From Streptomyces aidingensis (GTDB lineage Bacteria; Actinomycetota; Actinomycetes; Streptomycetales; Streptomycetaceae), in the NCBI RefSeq assembly GCF_900112355.1, contig NZ_FOLM01000003.1:130274-194273 (forward strand): 64,000 bases of DNA. The letters run 5' to 3'. How positions within the stretch are numbered: the first letter of the stretch is position 1; each line of letters begins with the position of its first letter. The position numbers and the translations under genes were made by a program. This document shows positions 1 to 9,782 of this stretch, piece after piece. Under the pieces are notes generated by a model, which saw only the letters and a list, made by a program, of their open reading frames with translations, searched no databases and was not told where the DNA came from.

Positions 1-645
1 GAAGACGGCCACCCCCGGGGCGCCGCCGTTCTCCGGCGGCAGCCCCGCACACTGCGCCAGCAGCCCGCACCAGGCCAGCAGATGGCCGCCGAGCTCCGGC
101 GCCTCCCGCGGGGTCCAGGAGGCCCGCAGTTCCACCTCGGTGCGCGGCGGCCGCTGCGCCAGCGCCCCGAAGGACTGCGAACTGGCCCGGGTCACCGTGC
201 CGCCGGCCGCCGCCCAGCCCAGCCCGCGGTGCTCCAGCGCCTCCGCCAGCCAGGACCAGGCGACCTCGGGCAGCAGCGGGTCGGCCGCCACCTCGGCCTC
301 CAGCGCCGCCCGGGCCAGCGTCACCAGCCGGAACTCCCCGCCGCCCCAGCCGTGATCGCTCTCCGGGTTGTGCAGCAGCACGAACCGGCCGTCCGCCAGC
401 TCCTCGTCCTCCTCCTCGTCCCCGGGACCGCCGCCCGCGGCCGGACCGGGTGCGACCGTGGCATGCAGGGCGAACGCGTACGGGGCCAGCCTCCGCGGCG
501 CAGGGGTGGTGCTGAGCACCACCTCGCCGCGGGGACGCACCGAGGTCAGCGCGGCGACCGCCGCCCGGAAGGCGAACGGGACGCCGTCGCCGGGGTGTCT
601 CATGGGCTCCGGACCCTCCGCCCTGGGTACGTGCGCGGTTGCCAT
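1..645 (-). CDS. DUF3000 family protein (3' end outside window)
   Basis: The reverse strand is open from an ATG at 645 to the window edge, giving the first 215 residues of a protein that continues outside. It carries features I associate with DUF3000: an early 'RPRGEVVLSTTPAPRRLAPYA' -like segment (residues about 38-58), an acidic low-complexity stretch (EEEDEE), then 'WSWLAEALEHRGLGWAAAGG' and a 'SFGALAQRPPRTEVELRASW' segment. DUF3000 proteins are cytosolic actinobacterial proteins of unknown function, commonly found divergent from hemE, as here. A second in-frame ATG lies at 603, 14 codons downstream, so the exact start is uncertain. No function can be given from sequence alone. Confidence 0.75.
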   Translation of the reverse strand, partial: MATAHVPRAEGPEPMRHPGDGVPFAFRAAVAALTSVRPRGEVVLSTTPAPRRLAPYAFALHATVAPGPAAGGGPGDEEEDEELADGRFVLLHNPESDHGWGGGEFRLVTLARAALEAEVAADPLLPEVAWSWLAEALEHRGLGWAAAGGTVTRASSQSFGALAQRPPRTEVELRASWTPREAPELGGHLLAWCGLLAQCAGLPPENGGAPGVAVF

Positions 646-755
646 GGCCGGAACCCTAGGTGGCCGGACAGCCGATCAGGCGGAGCCGCGCCGGGCCTTG
701 GCGGGAGCGCTCTCCCCGTGCCGCCGCGGTCCCCGGCGCGTGGCAGACTGCCGGG

Positions 756-1817
756 GTGAGCGATCTCCGTGACAGCAGGCCCCGCACCGCCGTGACCGAC
801 TCCCCGTTCCTGCGGGCGTGCCGCCGGGAGCCCGTGCCGCACACCCCGGTCTGGTTCATGCGGCAGGCCGGCCGCTCGCTCCCGGAGTACCGGCGGGTGC
901 GGCAGGGCACCGGCATGCTGGAGTCCTGCATGCGGCCCGACCTGGTCACCGAGATCACCCTCCAGCCGGTGCGCCGGCACGGCGTGGACGCGGCGATCTA
1001 CTTCAGCGACATCGTGGTCCCGCTCAAGGCCATCGGCGTCGACCTGGACATCCGGCCCGGGGTGGGGCCGGTGGTGGAGCGGCCCTTCCGCTCCCGCGCC
1101 GATCTGGACCGGCTGCGCCCGCTGGACCCGGACGACGTCAAGTACGTCACCGAGGCCATCGGCATGCTCACCGCGGAACTCGGCGCCACGCCGCTGATCG
1201 GCTTCGCGGGCGCGCCCTTCACCCTGGCCAGCTATCTGGTCGAGGGCGGGCCGTCCAGGAACCACGAGCACACCAAGGCGCTGATGTACGGCGACCCGGA
1301 GCTGTGGGAGGCGCTGCTGGACCGGCTGGCCGTGCTCACCGCGGGCTTCCTGACCGTGCAGATCGAGGCCGGTGCCTCGGCCGTGCAGCTCTTCGACTCC
1401 TGGGTCGGCGCGCTCTCCCCGGCGGACTACCGGGACCGGGTGCTGCCCGCCTCCGCCAAGGTCTTCCGGGCGGTGGCGCAGTACGGAGTGCCGCGCATCC
1501 ACTTCGGGGTGGGCACCGGGGAACTGCTCGGGCTGCTCGGCGAGGCCGGGGCCGATGTGGTGGGGGTGGACTGGCGGGTGCCGCTGGACGAGGCGGCCCG
1601 CCGGGTCGGACCGGGCAAGGCGCTCCAGGGCAACCTCGACCCGGCCGTGCTGTTCGCTCCGCGCGAGGCGGTGGAGGCCCAGGCGGGGCGGGTGCTGGCG
1701 GCGGCCGGGGAGCTGCCCGGCCACATCTTCAACCTGGGCCACGGAGTCCTTCCCGAGACCGACCCCGAGGCGCTCACCCGCCTCGTCGCCTACGTCCACG
1801 AGAACACCGCCCGCTGA
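756..1817 (+). CDS. hemE: Uroporphyrinogen decarboxylase HemE
   Basis: HemE removes four carboxyl groups from uroporphyrinogen III to give coproporphyrinogen III in the cytosol. Both family signatures are visible: FMRQAGR (residues 34-40) near the N terminus and [16 protein letters not shown] near residue 150. The 353-residue length is normal for the family. I chose the GTG at 756 rather than the GTG at 660, because the longer version adds a 32-residue Arg-rich leader that does not resemble HemE. A CAGACT -10-like hexamer at 744-749 sits about 7 nt before the GTG, which fits a leaderless transcript. cgoX and chdC, the next haem enzymes of the actinobacterial route, lie 2.4 kb downstream on the same strand. 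Confidence 0.95.
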   Translation: MSDLRDSRPRTAVTDSPFLRACRREPVPHTPVWFMRQAGRSLPEYRRVRQGTGMLESCMRPDLVTEITLQPVRRHGVDAAIYFSDIVVPLKAIGVDLDIRPGVGPVVERPFRSRADLDRLRPLDPDDVKYVTEAIGMLTAELGATPLIGFAGAPFTLASYLVEGGPSRNHEHTKALMYGDPELWEALLDRLAVLTAGFLTVQIEAGASAVQLFDSWVGALSPADYRDRVLPASAKVFRAVAQYGVPRIHFGVGTGELLGLLGEAGADVVGVDWRVPLDEAARRVGPGKALQGNLDPAVLFAPREAVEAQAGRVLAAAGELPGHIFNLGHGVLPETDPEALTRLVAYVHENTAR

Positions 1818-1832
1818 ACGCCGGAACGCCCC

Positions 1833-1864
1833 CGGGCCGGGCAGCGGCACCGCCGCCCGGCCCG
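1833..1864. terminator. Bidirectional terminator hairpin after hemE
   Basis: A perfect 10-bp outer stem (CGGGCCGGGC / GCCCGGCCCG) is extended by GCGG/CCGC around a CA loop. It lies between the convergent hemE and DUF4349 genes. There is no clear U-tract, as is usual in Streptomyces. Three near-copies of a 9-bp unit (GTCCCGTCA) follow at about 1876-1905. Confidence 0.7.
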
Positions 1865-1895
1865 GCGGCCTTCCCGATCAGTCCCGTCAGTCCCG

Positions 1896-3020
1896 TCAGT
1901 CCCGGTCAGCCCCGGCCGCCGGGGCGCCGTCGCCGGAGACGGGCGCGGGCGCCGGTGCGGCGGGCGGGGGCGGCGGTGCCGCCCGGCCGGGGCGCGGACG
2001 CGCCGGCAGCCGCTTGCGCAGCCACCGCCCGAACAGGACGACCACCACCACCGTCACCACAAAGGGCAGCGCGGCGCCGATCACCACCGCGATCCACAGC
2101 AGCGTGGTCAGGAAGGCGTCCCAGCCGCCGCGCAGCGCGTCGGGCAGCGAAGGACCGGCGTCCTCCGCCTCCTCCGGCTCGATCTCCTCGGCCTCCGGCT
2201 CCCGCAGCTCCAGCGTGATGGTGGCCATCCCGGTCTGCTCGGACAGCGACTTCTGCTGTGCCTTCAGCGCCTCCAGATCCGCCTGACGGCGGCTCAGCTC
2301 CGATTCCAGGGTCACCACATCGGTGAGCGTGGTGGCGTCCTCCATCAGCGCCCGGACCCGGGCCACGCTCTCCTCCTGGGAGGCGATCCGGCTCTCCACG
2401 TCCACCACCTCCCGGGTCACGTCCTCGGTGGTGACCTCCCGGTGGGCCAGCCTGCCCAGTCCGGCCAGCTCCTGGAGCAGCGAGCCGTACTCCTCCGGGG
2501 GCACCCGCAGGGTGATCCGGGAGCGCCGGTAGCCCGCGGAATCCTCGTCGGTCTGCTCCTCGCTGACATAGCCGCCCGCCCGCTCGGCCAGCCGCACCGC
2601 CTCCCGGTAGCTCCCGGGCACGTCCTCGGTGAGCACCGAGAGATGGGCGGTGCGGATCAGATGCAGGGTGGAGGGCAGCTCCGGCGCACCGGCGAAGCCG
2701 CCGGCCGCGTCGTCCCGCCCGGCCTCGCCGGCGCCGTCCGCTCCCGCGCCGGGCTCCCCGGCCGCCTCGGCCTCCTCCGGTGCCGCCGCCCTTCCCTCGT
2801 CGGCGAGCCCGCCCCCGGTGCCCTCCTCGGGTGCTGCGGCGGCCCGGTCCGCGGCGGCACCGCTGCCGTCGGCGCCGTCCGTGCCGGAACAGGCGGTCAG
2901 GGCCAGCAGCGCGGCCAGCAGCAGCGCGCCCGGCAGCGCGCCGCGGCGGCGCCGGCGGCCCCGGTCGCGCGCCCGGCGCGGGTGTCTTCCCGTGGTCTCC
3001 CGGTCAGTTGTCCGGCTCAT
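1896..3020 (-). CDS. DUF4349 lipoprotein
   Basis: A 374-residue predicted lipoprotein. It has an Arg-rich N terminus, a hydrophobic stretch and a lipobox LTACS with the modifiable Cys at residue 44. A low-complexity Ala/Glu/Gly linker follows, and then the DUF4349 core beginning near '[20 protein letters not shown]'. The core contains a long coiled coil (roughly residues 205-265, '[18 protein letters not shown]'), which is followed by a C-terminal membrane segment (about 300-330) and a basic tail. The protein is therefore probably lipid-anchored outside with its C terminus inside. A GGGGGGA ribosome site lies just before the ATG at 3020. Function is unknown; DUF4349 proteins are envelope proteins without an assigned reaction. 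Confidence 0.85.
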   Translation of the reverse strand: MSRTTDRETTGRHPRRARDRGRRRRRGALPGALLLAALLALTACSGTDGADGSGAAADRAAAAPEEGTGGGLADEGRAAAPEEAEAAGEPGAGADGAGEAGRDDAAGGFAGAPELPSTLHLIRTAHLSVLTEDVPGSYREAVRLAERAGGYVSEEQTDEDSAGYRRSRITLRVPPEEYGSLLQELAGLGRLAHREVTTEDVTREVVDVESRIASQEESVARVRALMEDATTLTDVVTLESELSRRQADLEALKAQQKSLSEQTGMATITLELREPEAEEIEPEEAEDAGPSLPDALRGGWDAFLTTLLWIAVVIGAALPFVVTVVVVVLFGRWLRKRLPARPRPGRAAPPPPPAAPAPAPVSGDGAPAAGADRD

Positions 3021-3301
3021 CGGTCCCCCCTCGCGGGAGCGAAAGCGGCGTCCCGCATGCGGTGGTGGTCAACTCGTCGGGATTTGGACGGAGCCGCGGG
3101 GAGCCGGGTTTCCCGGTCCGGTACCGATGAGGTCACGGTCGGAACTCGCGCCGGTCTCCGAAGCGCTGATCACGAATCGCTCTCGATCGCTCACTGCGGA
3201 GAAATGGGGTCCCGGCGGATGCATAACATCAGGCATCGGCTTCAGCGCGGGCCCCATGGAGCGGACCGCGTCCCGGACGACGAGAACGGCACGGGTGGCA
3301 C

Positions 3302-4156
3302 ATGGTGGTCACGGCAGCATCCGCGGTACCGGTGGAGGGATTCGCCTACGGGCCGCTGACGCCCGTCCTGGGGTTTGCGATGGCCGTCCTGGGCAGCGCC
3401 CTGGGCCTGCGCTGCACGGTGCGCGCCCTGGCCACCCGGGGCGGGACCCGGGCCGGCTGGCTCGGGCTGGGTGCGGTCGCCATCGGCACCGGCATCTTCA
3501 CCATGCACTTCATCGCGATGATGGGCTTCGCGGCCGGCTCCCTGCGCATCGGCTACGACATGCCGCTGACCTACGCCAGCCTGCTGACGGCGATCCTGGT
3601 GGTGGGCGTCGGGGTGTTCCTGGTCGGCTACGGCCGGGGCGCCACCGGCTTCCTGCTCTGCGGCGGACTGGCCGGCGGCCTGGGCGTGGCCGCCATGCAC
3701 TACATGGGCATGGCCAGCATGCGCATGGACGGCGAACTCTCCTACAGCGCGCTGTCCGTCGCCGCCTCGGTGGCGGTGGCGGTGGTGGCCGCCACCACCG
3801 CGCTGTGGTTCGCGGTCAGCATCAGCGGGCTGCGGGCCGCGCTGGGCGCCAGCGTGATCATGGGCGTCGCGGTGACCGGCATGCACTACACCGGAATGAC
3901 CGGGATCTCCGTGCACAGCGATTCCCCGGGCGCGCACCCGGTGAGCGGTTCGCCGGTGGAGGTGCTGCTGCCGGTGCTCATCATCCCGGTGCTGCTGCTC
4001 GTCTTCACCAGTCTGTTCGTCGGCCTGGACCCGATGACCACCGAGGACATCCAGCGCGCCCGCCGGGACGGGGCGGACGGCGGCCCGCCGCCGCCGGACC
4101 CGCCCGGCGGCCCCGGCGGCGGCGCCTCCCGCGGTATCGCCGCCACCGCCCGCTGA
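3302..4156 (+). CDS. MHYT-domain integral membrane sensor
   Basis: A 284-residue membrane protein with about seven transmembrane segments. It shows the three MHYT-type repeats: 'MHFIAMMGF' near residue 63, 'MHYMGMASM' near 133 and 'MHYTGMTG' near 197. These Met/His/Tyr motifs face the outer side of the membrane and are proposed to bind a metal, probably copper, to sense gases such as O2, CO or NO. In other bacteria MHYT is usually fused to GGDEF/EAL domains. Here it stands alone with a short Pro/Gly-rich cytoplasmic tail, as in streptomycete homologues. The ribosome site is weak, and the true start could be a few codons later. It lies between haem genes, but no functional link to haem can be shown from the sequence. 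Confidence 0.88.
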   Translation: MVVTAASAVPVEGFAYGPLTPVLGFAMAVLGSALGLRCTVRALATRGGTRAGWLGLGAVAIGTGIFTMHFIAMMGFAAGSLRIGYDMPLTYASLLTAILVVGVGVFLVGYGRGATGFLLCGGLAGGLGVAAMHYMGMASMRMDGELSYSALSVAASVAVAVVAATTALWFAVSISGLRAALGASVIMGVAVTGMHYTGMTGISVHSDSPGAHPVSGSPVEVLLPVLIIPVLLLVFTSLFVGLDPMTTEDIQRARRDGADGGPPPPDPPGGPGGGASRGIAATAR

Positions 4157-4216
4157 CCGGCCCCGGCCGGCGCCGCCCGGCTCGGGACCGGCTCCGCGGT
4201 CTGCGAGAGTGGGACC

Positions 4217-5683
4217 ATGCACACGATCGTGATCGGTGGGGGAATCTCCGGGCTGGCCGCGGCTCACCGGCTGCTCACCGCCGGAGTGCGGGTGACGCTG
4301 GTGGAGGCTTCCGCCCGGTTCGGCGGCAAGCTCTGGTCCGGCGAGATCGCGGGGCTGCGCACCGACTTCGGCGCCGAGTCCATGCTGGCGCGGCGGCCGG
4401 AAGGACTGGACCTGGCCCGGGCCGTGGGTCTGGGCGGAGAGCTGGCCGCCCCGTCCGCGGCCGGTGCCGCGGTGTGGACCCGCGGCGCGCTGCGGCCCAT
4501 GCCCCGCGGTCATGTGATGGGCGTGCCCGGCACCGCCGCCGCGCTGGCCGGGGTGGTCTCCGACGCCGGGCTGGCCCGGATCGCCCGGGACGCCGAACTG
4601 CCGCCCACCGAACTGGGCGAGGACCAGGCGATCGGCCGCTATGTCGCCGCCCGGATGGGCGAGGAGGTGGTGGACCGGCTGGTCGAGCCGCTGCTCGGCG
4701 GCGTCTACGCGGGGGACGCCTACCGGATCTCGATGCGCTCCGCCGTGCCCGACCTGTGGGAGGCCGCCCGCCGGGAGCCCTCCCTGCTCGCCGCCTCGCG
4801 CACCGTGCAGGAGCGCGCGGCCGGCCGGGGGGACGCGCCCGCCCCTGCCGCCGCCGGCTCCGCCGCCCCGGCCGCGCCGTTCACCGGTCTGGCCGGCGGC
4901 CTGGGCCGGCTCCCCGAGGCGGTCGCCGCCGCCTGCCGGGCCGGCGGCGCCACTCTGATCGCCGCAGCCCCGGCCACCGGCCTGCGCCGCAGCGAGCCGC
5001 TGGGCTGGACGGTCACCCTGGCGGACGGCCGGGAGGTGCACGCCGGCGCCGTGCTGCTGGCCGTGCCGGCCGGCCCGGCCGCCACCCTGCTGGCCGGTGT
5101 CGCCCCCGCCGCCGCGCGGGAGCTGCGCACCGTGGAGTACGCCTCCATGGCGCTGGTCGGCATGGCCTTCCGCCGCGCCGATCTGGCCCGGCTGCCGCGC
5201 GGCAGCGGCTTCCTGGTGCCCGCCGTGGACGGCCGGACGGTCAAGGCGGTCACCTTCAGCAGCGGAAAGTGGGGCTGGGCCGCGGCCCAGGACCCGGAGC
5301 TGTTCGTGATGCGCGCCTCGATCGGGCGGTTCCGCGACACCGCGGTGCTGGAGCGGGAGGACGCCGACCTGGTCAAGGCGGCGCTGGGCGATCTGCGGGA
5401 CGCCATCGGCCTGACCGCCGAGCCGGTGGACACGGTGGTCATCCGCTGGCCGGAAGGGCTGCCGCAGTACACCGTGGGCCACCATGCCCGGGTGGCCCGG
5501 ATCCGGGCCGGGGTGGCCGCGCTGCCCGGGCTGCGGGTCTGCGGCGCGGCCTTTGGCGGGGTGGGCATCCCCGCCTGCCTGGCGGACGCCCAGCGGGCGG
5601 TGCACGAGCTGCTGTCCACCGTGCCGCCGGTGGCCGCCCCCGGCCGGGGCGGCGGTGCGGCGGGGGCAGAATGGGGGTCATGA
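4217..5683 (+). CDS. cgoX: Coproporphyrinogen III oxidase (HemY/HemG type)
   Basis: A 488-residue FAD flavoprotein. The N terminus '[16 protein letters not shown]' is a dinucleotide-binding GxGxxG Rossmann motif, followed by '[13 protein letters not shown]'; the C terminus has the FAD-contacting '[16 protein letters not shown]'. Such proteins are often labelled protoporphyrinogen oxidase. In actinobacteria, however, established biochemistry assigns this enzyme to oxidation of coproporphyrinogen III to coproporphyrin III, which is consistent with the ChdC gene that follows. The stop codon overlaps the next start (ATGA), so the two are translationally coupled. A Gly/Ala-rich insert near residues 200-220 is lineage-specific filler. 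Confidence 0.93.
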   Translation: MHTIVIGGGISGLAAAHRLLTAGVRVTLVEASARFGGKLWSGEIAGLRTDFGAESMLARRPEGLDLARAVGLGGELAAPSAAGAAVWTRGALRPMPRGHVMGVPGTAAALAGVVSDAGLARIARDAELPPTELGEDQAIGRYVAARMGEEVVDRLVEPLLGGVYAGDAYRISMRSAVPDLWEAARREPSLLAASRTVQERAAGRGDAPAPAAAGSAAPAAPFTGLAGGLGRLPEAVAAACRAGGATLIAAAPATGLRRSEPLGWTVTLADGREVHAGAVLLAVPAGPAATLLAGVAPAAARELRTVEYASMALVGMAFRRADLARLPRGSGFLVPAVDGRTVKAVTFSSGKWGWAAAQDPELFVMRASIGRFRDTAVLEREDADLVKAALGDLRDAIGLTAEPVDTVVIRWPEGLPQYTVGHHARVARIRAGVAALPGLRVCGAAFGGVGIPACLADAQRAVHELLSTVPPVAAPGRGGGAAGAEWGS

Positions 5684-6396
5684 GCACTGCGCCGGAGAGA
5701 ATCCCCAACGCCGGGAAGAAGGCCAAGGACCTCAACGAGGTCATCCGCTACACCCTCTGGTCGGTCTTCCGGCTCCGCGACGGGCTGCCCGAGGACCGCA
5801 CCCCGCTGGCCGACGAGGTGACCGCGCTGTTCGCGCAGCTCGCCGCCAAGGACGTGGTGGTGCGCGGCACCTATGACGTCTCCGGGCTCCGGGCGGACGC
5901 CGATGTGATGGTCTGGTGGCACGCCGAGACCCCCGACGCCCTTCAGGAGGCGTACAACCGCTTCCGGCGCACCCGGCTGGGCCGGGCACTGGAGCCGGTC
6001 TGGTCCAATATGGCGCTGCACCGGCCCGCCGAGTTCAACCGTTCGCACGTCCCGGCCTTCCTGGCCGAGGAGCAGCCGCGGGCCTATGTCAGCGTCTACC
6101 CGTTCGTGCGCTCCTACGAGTGGTATCTGCTGCCGGACGACGAGCGGCGCAAGCTGCTCGCCGAGCACGGCCGGATGGCCCGTGGCTACCCCGATGTGCG
6201 GGCCAACACCGTGGCCTCCTTCTCGCTGGGCGACTACGAGTGGATTCTGGCCTTCGAGGCGGACGAACTGCACCGGATCGTCGATCTGATGCGCCATCTG
6301 CGCGCCTCCGGGGCGCGGCGCCATGTCCGCGAGGAGGTGCCGTTCTTCACCGGCCGCCGCAGGGAGGTCGCCGAGCTGCTGGCCGGCCTCGCCTGA
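5680..6396 (+). CDS. chdC: Coproheme decarboxylase ChdC (HemQ)
   Basis: ChdC performs the last step of the coproporphyrin-dependent haem pathway, removing two propionate carboxyls from coproheme to give haem b using peroxide. The 238-residue protein has the chlorite-dismutase-like fold sequence. By family comparison Tyr140 (VYP) is the catalytic tyrosine, His163 (AEHGR) the proximal haem ligand and His123 (RSHVPAF) the extra distal histidine of actinobacterial enzymes. These three positions keep the spacing I recall for the Corynebacterium diphtheriae enzyme (His118, Tyr135, His158, all shifted by five). The ATG at 5680 overlaps the cgoX stop; an in-frame ATG at 5671 would add three residues. 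Confidence 0.95.
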   Translation: MSTAPERIPNAGKKAKDLNEVIRYTLWSVFRLRDGLPEDRTPLADEVTALFAQLAAKDVVVRGTYDVSGLRADADVMVWWHAETPDALQEAYNRFRRTRLGRALEPVWSNMALHRPAEFNRSHVPAFLAEEQPRAYVSVYPFVRSYEWYLLPDDERRKLLAEHGRMARGYPDVRANTVASFSLGDYEWILAFEADELHRIVDLMRHLRASGARRHVREEVPFFTGRRREVAELLAGLA

Positions 6397-6417
6397 CCGG
6401 GCGGGCGACGGCCCGGG

Positions 6418-8109
6418 TCAGCGCGGCGGGAGCAGGGCACGGTGGCCGAACCGGGTGGCGAGCCGGACGCCGGACGCGGTGGCGTCCGCCGCGCCGGACA
6501 CCGGCGTGGACGCGGCGCCCGAAACGGCCGTGCCGGACGGCTCGGGCAGCGGGCGGCCCGGGCAGCGGGTCTGCTCCCCGGGCGTCCTGCCGTCCAGCAG
6601 ATAGCCGGTGAGCAGCGCGTCCACGCAGTCGTTGCCGCCCGCGACCCCGTGCTCCCCGGAGTTCTCCTCGACCACCAGCGATGAGCCGGGCAGCCGCCGC
6701 CGGGCCTCCAGCGCGCCCGCGTACGGGGTGGCCGCGTCCTCGGTGGACTGCAGCAGCAGCACCGGTGCCAGCTCACCGGGCCGGGCCCGGACGTCCACCG
6801 GCCGGCCGAAGGGCACCGGCCAGTAGGCGCACGGCAGATTGAGCCAGCCGTTCTCCCAGGTCTCGAAGGGGGCGATGAGCGCCATGGCGGTGTGGTCGGC
6901 GTCCCAGCGCCCCCACTCCCGCGGCCAGGGCGCGTCATTGCACTCCACCGCCGTGTACACCGCGTTGCCGTTCTCGGCCTCGGCCGCGGCCGGCCCGGTG
7001 GCCGGCCGGGCCCGCCGGTACAGCGGGCCGGTGTCGCCCGTCCGGTAGGCGGCCAGGGTCTCGGCGAGGGCGGGCCACAGCCGCTGGGTGTAGGCGGCGG
7101 CGAGAAAGGTGTTGTGCAGCTCCTTGGGGCCGACGGTGCCGCCCAGCGGCTCCCGGCCCAGTGCCGCCCGGGCGTCGTCGAAGGCCCGCTGCACCTGATC
7201 GGCGTCCTCGCCCAGCCCGTACACCTCGTGGTGGCCGGCCACCCACTCCTTCCAGTCCTGCCAGCGGAACTCGAACGCCCGGGACTGGAGCAGATTGCTG
7301 CGGTACCAGATCAGCGCCGGGTCCGGGTTGACCACGCTGTCCAGCACCATCCGGCGGACCGACCCGGGGAACAGGGTGGCGTAGACGGCGCCCAGATAGG
7401 TGCCGTAGGAGACGCCGAAGTAGGTCAGCCGCTCCTCGCCGAGCGCGGCCCGGATGACATGCAGATCGCGGGCGGCGGCCGGGGTCGAGAAGTGCGCCAG
7501 GTCCTCGCCCCGGTGGTCGTGGCAGCCGGCCGCGTACGCCGCCGCCCGGTCGTTCATCTTCCGCTTGAACCCGAAGGACGGCACGGCCGGCGCGGGGTTC
7601 GGACCGCGGGTGAACTCCTCCGGGTCCTGGCAGGACAGCGGTGCCGAGGGGGCGACGCCGCGCGGTGCGAAGCCCACGAAGTCGTACGCCTGGCTGAGGT
7701 CCTGCCAGAGCGGGTCGTCCAGGGCCAGCGGGTAGAGCGGGAAGACCATGCCGTTGCCGCCCGGGCCGCCGGGGTTGTAGACCAGCGAGCCCTGCCGCTC
7801 CTCGGCCGGTCCGGCGGCCGGCAGCCGGCTGAGATGCAGCTCGATGGTCTCGCCCGCCGGATCGGCGTAGTCCAGCGGGACGGTGACGGTGCCGCACTCC
7901 ACGGGCCGCGGCAGACGCTCCTCCTCCGGGCAGGGCCGCCAGTCCACGCCTGCCGTGGCCGCCCGCGCCGCGGCCGTCTCGACCCCCCGCCGGGCCGCCG
8001 CCGTCTCGCCCGCCGCGGGGGCGGCGGCCACCGGGGGAGCCGCGGCCAGCAGCGGGACCATGGCCGTGCCGCACACCGCGGCCAGTACCGTCGCCTTCTT
8101 CGCCGACAC
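6418..8109 (-). CDS. Secreted TAP-family alpha/beta-hydrolase (tripeptidyl aminopeptidase type)
   Basis: A predicted exported serine peptidase that would release short peptides from N termini outside the cell. From the GTG at 8109 it is 563 residues, with a signal peptide (KK, then a hydrophobic Ala/Val core ending near 'VAAAPAAG'). The hydrolase fold shows an oxyanion-loop segment 'YNPGGPGGNG' (111-120), the nucleophile elbow GVSYG with Ser234, and the C-terminal TAP domain bearing the Asp of 'STEDAATP' and the His of 'GEHGV'. I placed the start at 8109 because GGAAGGGG lies about 8 nt upstream and the signal peptide begins there; the frame extends further upstream without such support. It ends close to the convergent chdC. 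Confidence 0.9.
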   Translation of the reverse strand: MSAKKATVLAAVCGTAMVPLLAAAPPVAAAPAAGETAAARRGVETAAARAATAGVDWRPCPEEERLPRPVECGTVTVPLDYADPAGETIELHLSRLPAAGPAEERQGSLVYNPGGPGGNGMVFPLYPLALDDPLWQDLSQAYDFVGFAPRGVAPSAPLSCQDPEEFTRGPNPAPAVPSFGFKRKMNDRAAAYAAGCHDHRGEDLAHFSTPAAARDLHVIRAALGEERLTYFGVSYGTYLGAVYATLFPGSVRRMVLDSVVNPDPALIWYRSNLLQSRAFEFRWQDWKEWVAGHHEVYGLGEDADQVQRAFDDARAALGREPLGGTVGPKELHNTFLAAAYTQRLWPALAETLAAYRTGDTGPLYRRARPATGPAAAEAENGNAVYTAVECNDAPWPREWGRWDADHTAMALIAPFETWENGWLNLPCAYWPVPFGRPVDVRARPGELAPVLLLQSTEDAATPYAGALEARRRLPGSSLVVEENSGEHGVAGGNDCVDALLTGYLLDGRTPGEQTRCPGRPLPEPSGTAVSGAASTPVSGAADATASGVRLATRFGHRALLPPR

Positions 8110-8300
8110 CGGCGACCCCTTCCTCCGTACCCGTACGCCAGGACACCCGTCCGGGCCATCCAAGCGGCCGGGCGGCTGCCTGGATCGTCCCGGCACCGGC
8201 GGCCGGCGTCCGGACCTGCGGAGGGTGTCGCCTGCCATACACCCGGACGTGTGACGTGCACCGGGCCCGAGGAGCAAGCCCTCTTCCGGGCGGTAACGCG

Positions 8301-8333
8301 CCGGGGCGCCTCGCGGTGTGCGAGGCGCCCCGG
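8301..8333 (-). terminator. Perfect 14-bp terminator hairpin
   Basis: CCGGGGCGCCTCGC and its exact complement GCGAGGCGCCCCGG flank a 5-nt loop. It lies directly downstream of the TIGR04222 gene and upstream of the peptidase gene, so it probably ends the two-gene operon 9633-8353. There is no U-tract. Confidence 0.8.
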
Positions 8334-8352
8334 TGGCCGCGGCCACGGCGGC

Positions 8353-9228
8353 TCATCCGCCGCCGCAGCCTCCCCCGCAGCCTCCCCCGCCGCCGCAGCT
8401 GCTGCCCCCGCCGCAGCTGCTTCCCCCGCTTCCCCCGCTGTCCCCGCTGTCCCCGCCGTACCCGGCGGAGCCCCCGTCGGTCCCGCCGGAGCCGCCCGGC
8501 CGGGAGTCGTCCGGCATCTGCGTGAACTCGGCGCGCAGTTGCTCGTCGGCGATCATCATCGGTCCCGCGAGCGCGACCATGGTGTACTGCCCCTCCCGCC
8601 CCCAGGAGGGCCGGTCCCGCCGGGCCCGGGCCACCGCGATCGCCCCCGGCCGGGTGAGCGGCCGGCGCGGCGACCGCAGCGCCGCCCCCACCAGCAGCGC
8701 CGCGGCCGAGGTCCACACCAGCGGCAGGCCCGGCCCGGGCAGATCGGTCCCCGACACCCCGACCCAGACCACCGCGCCCAGCAGCACCACCGCACAGGCC
8801 GTGACATGCACCCGGGTCGCGCGGCGCCAGCGGGCGTACGACCGCTCCAGATAGGCCAGCCCCCGGCCGGCCAGCTCCTGGGCGATCCGGTGCACCGCCA
8901 CCGAGTCGGCCAGTTCGCGCCGCAGCCGCCGCAGCGGCACCTCCCACTGCGGCCCGCACGCGGTCAGCAGCGCCCGCTCGACGTCGTCGTCGGCCGTCGG
9001 GTCCACCGCCAGCACCTGGCCGCCGTCGATCATGATGCGCTCCTTGCCGTGCATGGCCACCAGCGCGGTATCGGCCACCCGGGTCCGGCCCCCGGTCAGA
9101 AAGGCGGCCTCGTAGACGCTCAGCGGCACATTGTCCGGCAGCCGCCGGTGCACGCCGTTGATCACCCGGTGCACCGCCAGGTTGACCGTGGTGGCGGCCA
9201 GCACGAGGAAGGCCACGGCAGCGAGCAT
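8353..9228 (-). CDS. TIGR04222-type membrane protein with Gly/Ser/Cys-rich tail
   Basis: A 291-residue protein. It starts with a hydrophobic segment (residues 1-18), then a soluble domain of about 120 residues ('VPLSVYEAAFLTGG', 'VDTAL/ADTALVAMHG' region) of the TIGR04222 type. Two more membrane segments follow near 140-160 and 168-185, and then a cytosolic or outside region. The last about 45 residues are almost only Gly, Ser, Asp and Cys, with four cysteines in the final 24 residues (SSCGGGSSCGGGGGCGGGC). The gene starts 3 nt after the stop of the small upstream gene, so they are one operon. Its neighbours, a DUF692/MNIO enzyme and a partner-like protein, suggest the Cys tail may be enzymatically modified; this is inference. 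No function is known. Confidence 0.82.
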   Translation of the reverse strand: MLAAVAFLVLAATTVNLAVHRVINGVHRRLPDNVPLSVYEAAFLTGGRTRVADTALVAMHGKERIMIDGGQVLAVDPTADDDVERALLTACGPQWEVPLRRLRRELADSVAVHRIAQELAGRGLAYLERSYARWRRATRVHVTACAVVLLGAVVWVGVSGTDLPGPGLPLVWTSAAALLVGAALRSPRRPLTRPGAIAVARARRDRPSWGREGQYTMVALAGPMMIADEQLRAEFTQMPDDSRPGGSGGTDGGSAGYGGDSGDSGGSGGSSCGGGSSCGGGGGCGGGCGGG

Positions 9229-9231
9229 GAC

Positions 9232-9633
9232 TCAGCCCTCCCCGCGCAGCAGGTGCCTGAGGCGACGCCGGGTGCGCCGGTCGCCGGCCGGGCCCTCGTC
9301 GAGCAGATGGCGCGTGAACCGGGCCGCGTCCTGCCGGTAGCCGCCGGTCAGCGGGTGGCTGCGGACATAGGCCAGGGCCCGCGGACGGAATGTGTCACCG
9401 AGCAGCCCGGGCAGCTCGGGCGCCACCCTGGCCAGCACCGAGACCCGCTTGGCGGCCAGCGCGGCACGCTGCGCCCGCAGCCGGGCCCGGTCGAAGCCCT
9501 CCGGTGCCGGAGTGCCGGTCACCAGAGCGGACAGCAGCGCCGTCTGGGCGACGGCGAGCCGCTGCCGGGCCGCCTCCACCGCCGGGTCGCGGGCCGGGAC
9601 CCGCTTCCCGGTGACGGTCGGTCGGTCCATCAT
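9232..9633 (-). CDS. Small HvfC/DUF2063-like partner protein of the MNIO system
   Basis: A 133-residue helical, Arg-rich cytosolic protein. The stretch from residue 31 to 111 follows the pattern of the N-terminal domain of HvfC/BufC (DUF2063) proteins. It has an N-terminal helix, a '[11 protein letters not shown]' turn, then '[11 protein letters not shown]', then 'ALAYVRSHP' and a final '[10 protein letters not shown]' helix, which match the DUF2063 'FP...LVG..F...A..Y...HP......F..FL' pattern. HvfC-type proteins are recognition partners of MNIO (DUF692) enzymes. The resemblance is by eye and distant. Start: two adjacent ATGs (9633 and 9630) after AGGGGG; the second has better spacing. It is translated 3 nt ahead of the TIGR04222 gene. 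Confidence 0.7.
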   Translation of the reverse strand: MMDRPTVTGKRVPARDPAVEAARQRLAVAQTALLSALVTGTPAPEGFDRARLRAQRAALAAKRVSVLARVAPELPGLLGDTFRPRALAYVRSHPLTGGYRQDAARFTRHLLDEGPAGDRRTRRRLRHLLRGEG

Positions 9634-9670
9634 GATCCCCCTTGATCCCCTTGATCCCCTTGTACCCCTG
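9633..9670. repeat. Short tandem repeat TTGATCCCC before the partner gene
   Basis: About four 9-10-bp units (TGATCCCC with C/T filler, the last degenerate as TGTACCCC) lie immediately upstream of the 9633 start. On the coding strand they read as repeated AAGGGGATC, so they provide several overlapping Shine-Dalgarno-like copies. Confidence 0.6.
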
Positions 9671-9739
9671 CCTCGGCCGGTCGCCGCAGCTCCCCGGCCC
9701 GCTTCTCCTGTACACGTCATCACCGTGCGGCGCCCGGCG

Positions 9740-9782
9740 GAACCCGTTCCGGCCGGGTTCAGAGCATAAGTTGAGGTTTCCG
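9740..9782 (-). promoter_or_regulatory. Duplicated regulatory element, copy A (before 9232-9633 operon)
   Basis: On the + strand TTCAGAGCA, 4 variable bases, TTGAG, one base, then TTTCCG (9758-9782). The same order occurs as copy B before the DUF692 gene. It overlaps the last codons of the DUF692 gene. A 7-bp inverted repeat GAACCCG / CGGGTTC with a 7-nt spacer (9740-9760) adjoins it on the side facing the downstream operon. It lies about 124 nt before the partner gene start. Its role (operator, promoter or terminator) is inferred. Confidence 0.5.

Noticed and set aside
3242..5605. 787-codon antisense frame spanning the MHYT and cgoX genes
   Set aside because: Repetitive Gly/His/Gln composition, no ribosome site, and both sense genes are clear.
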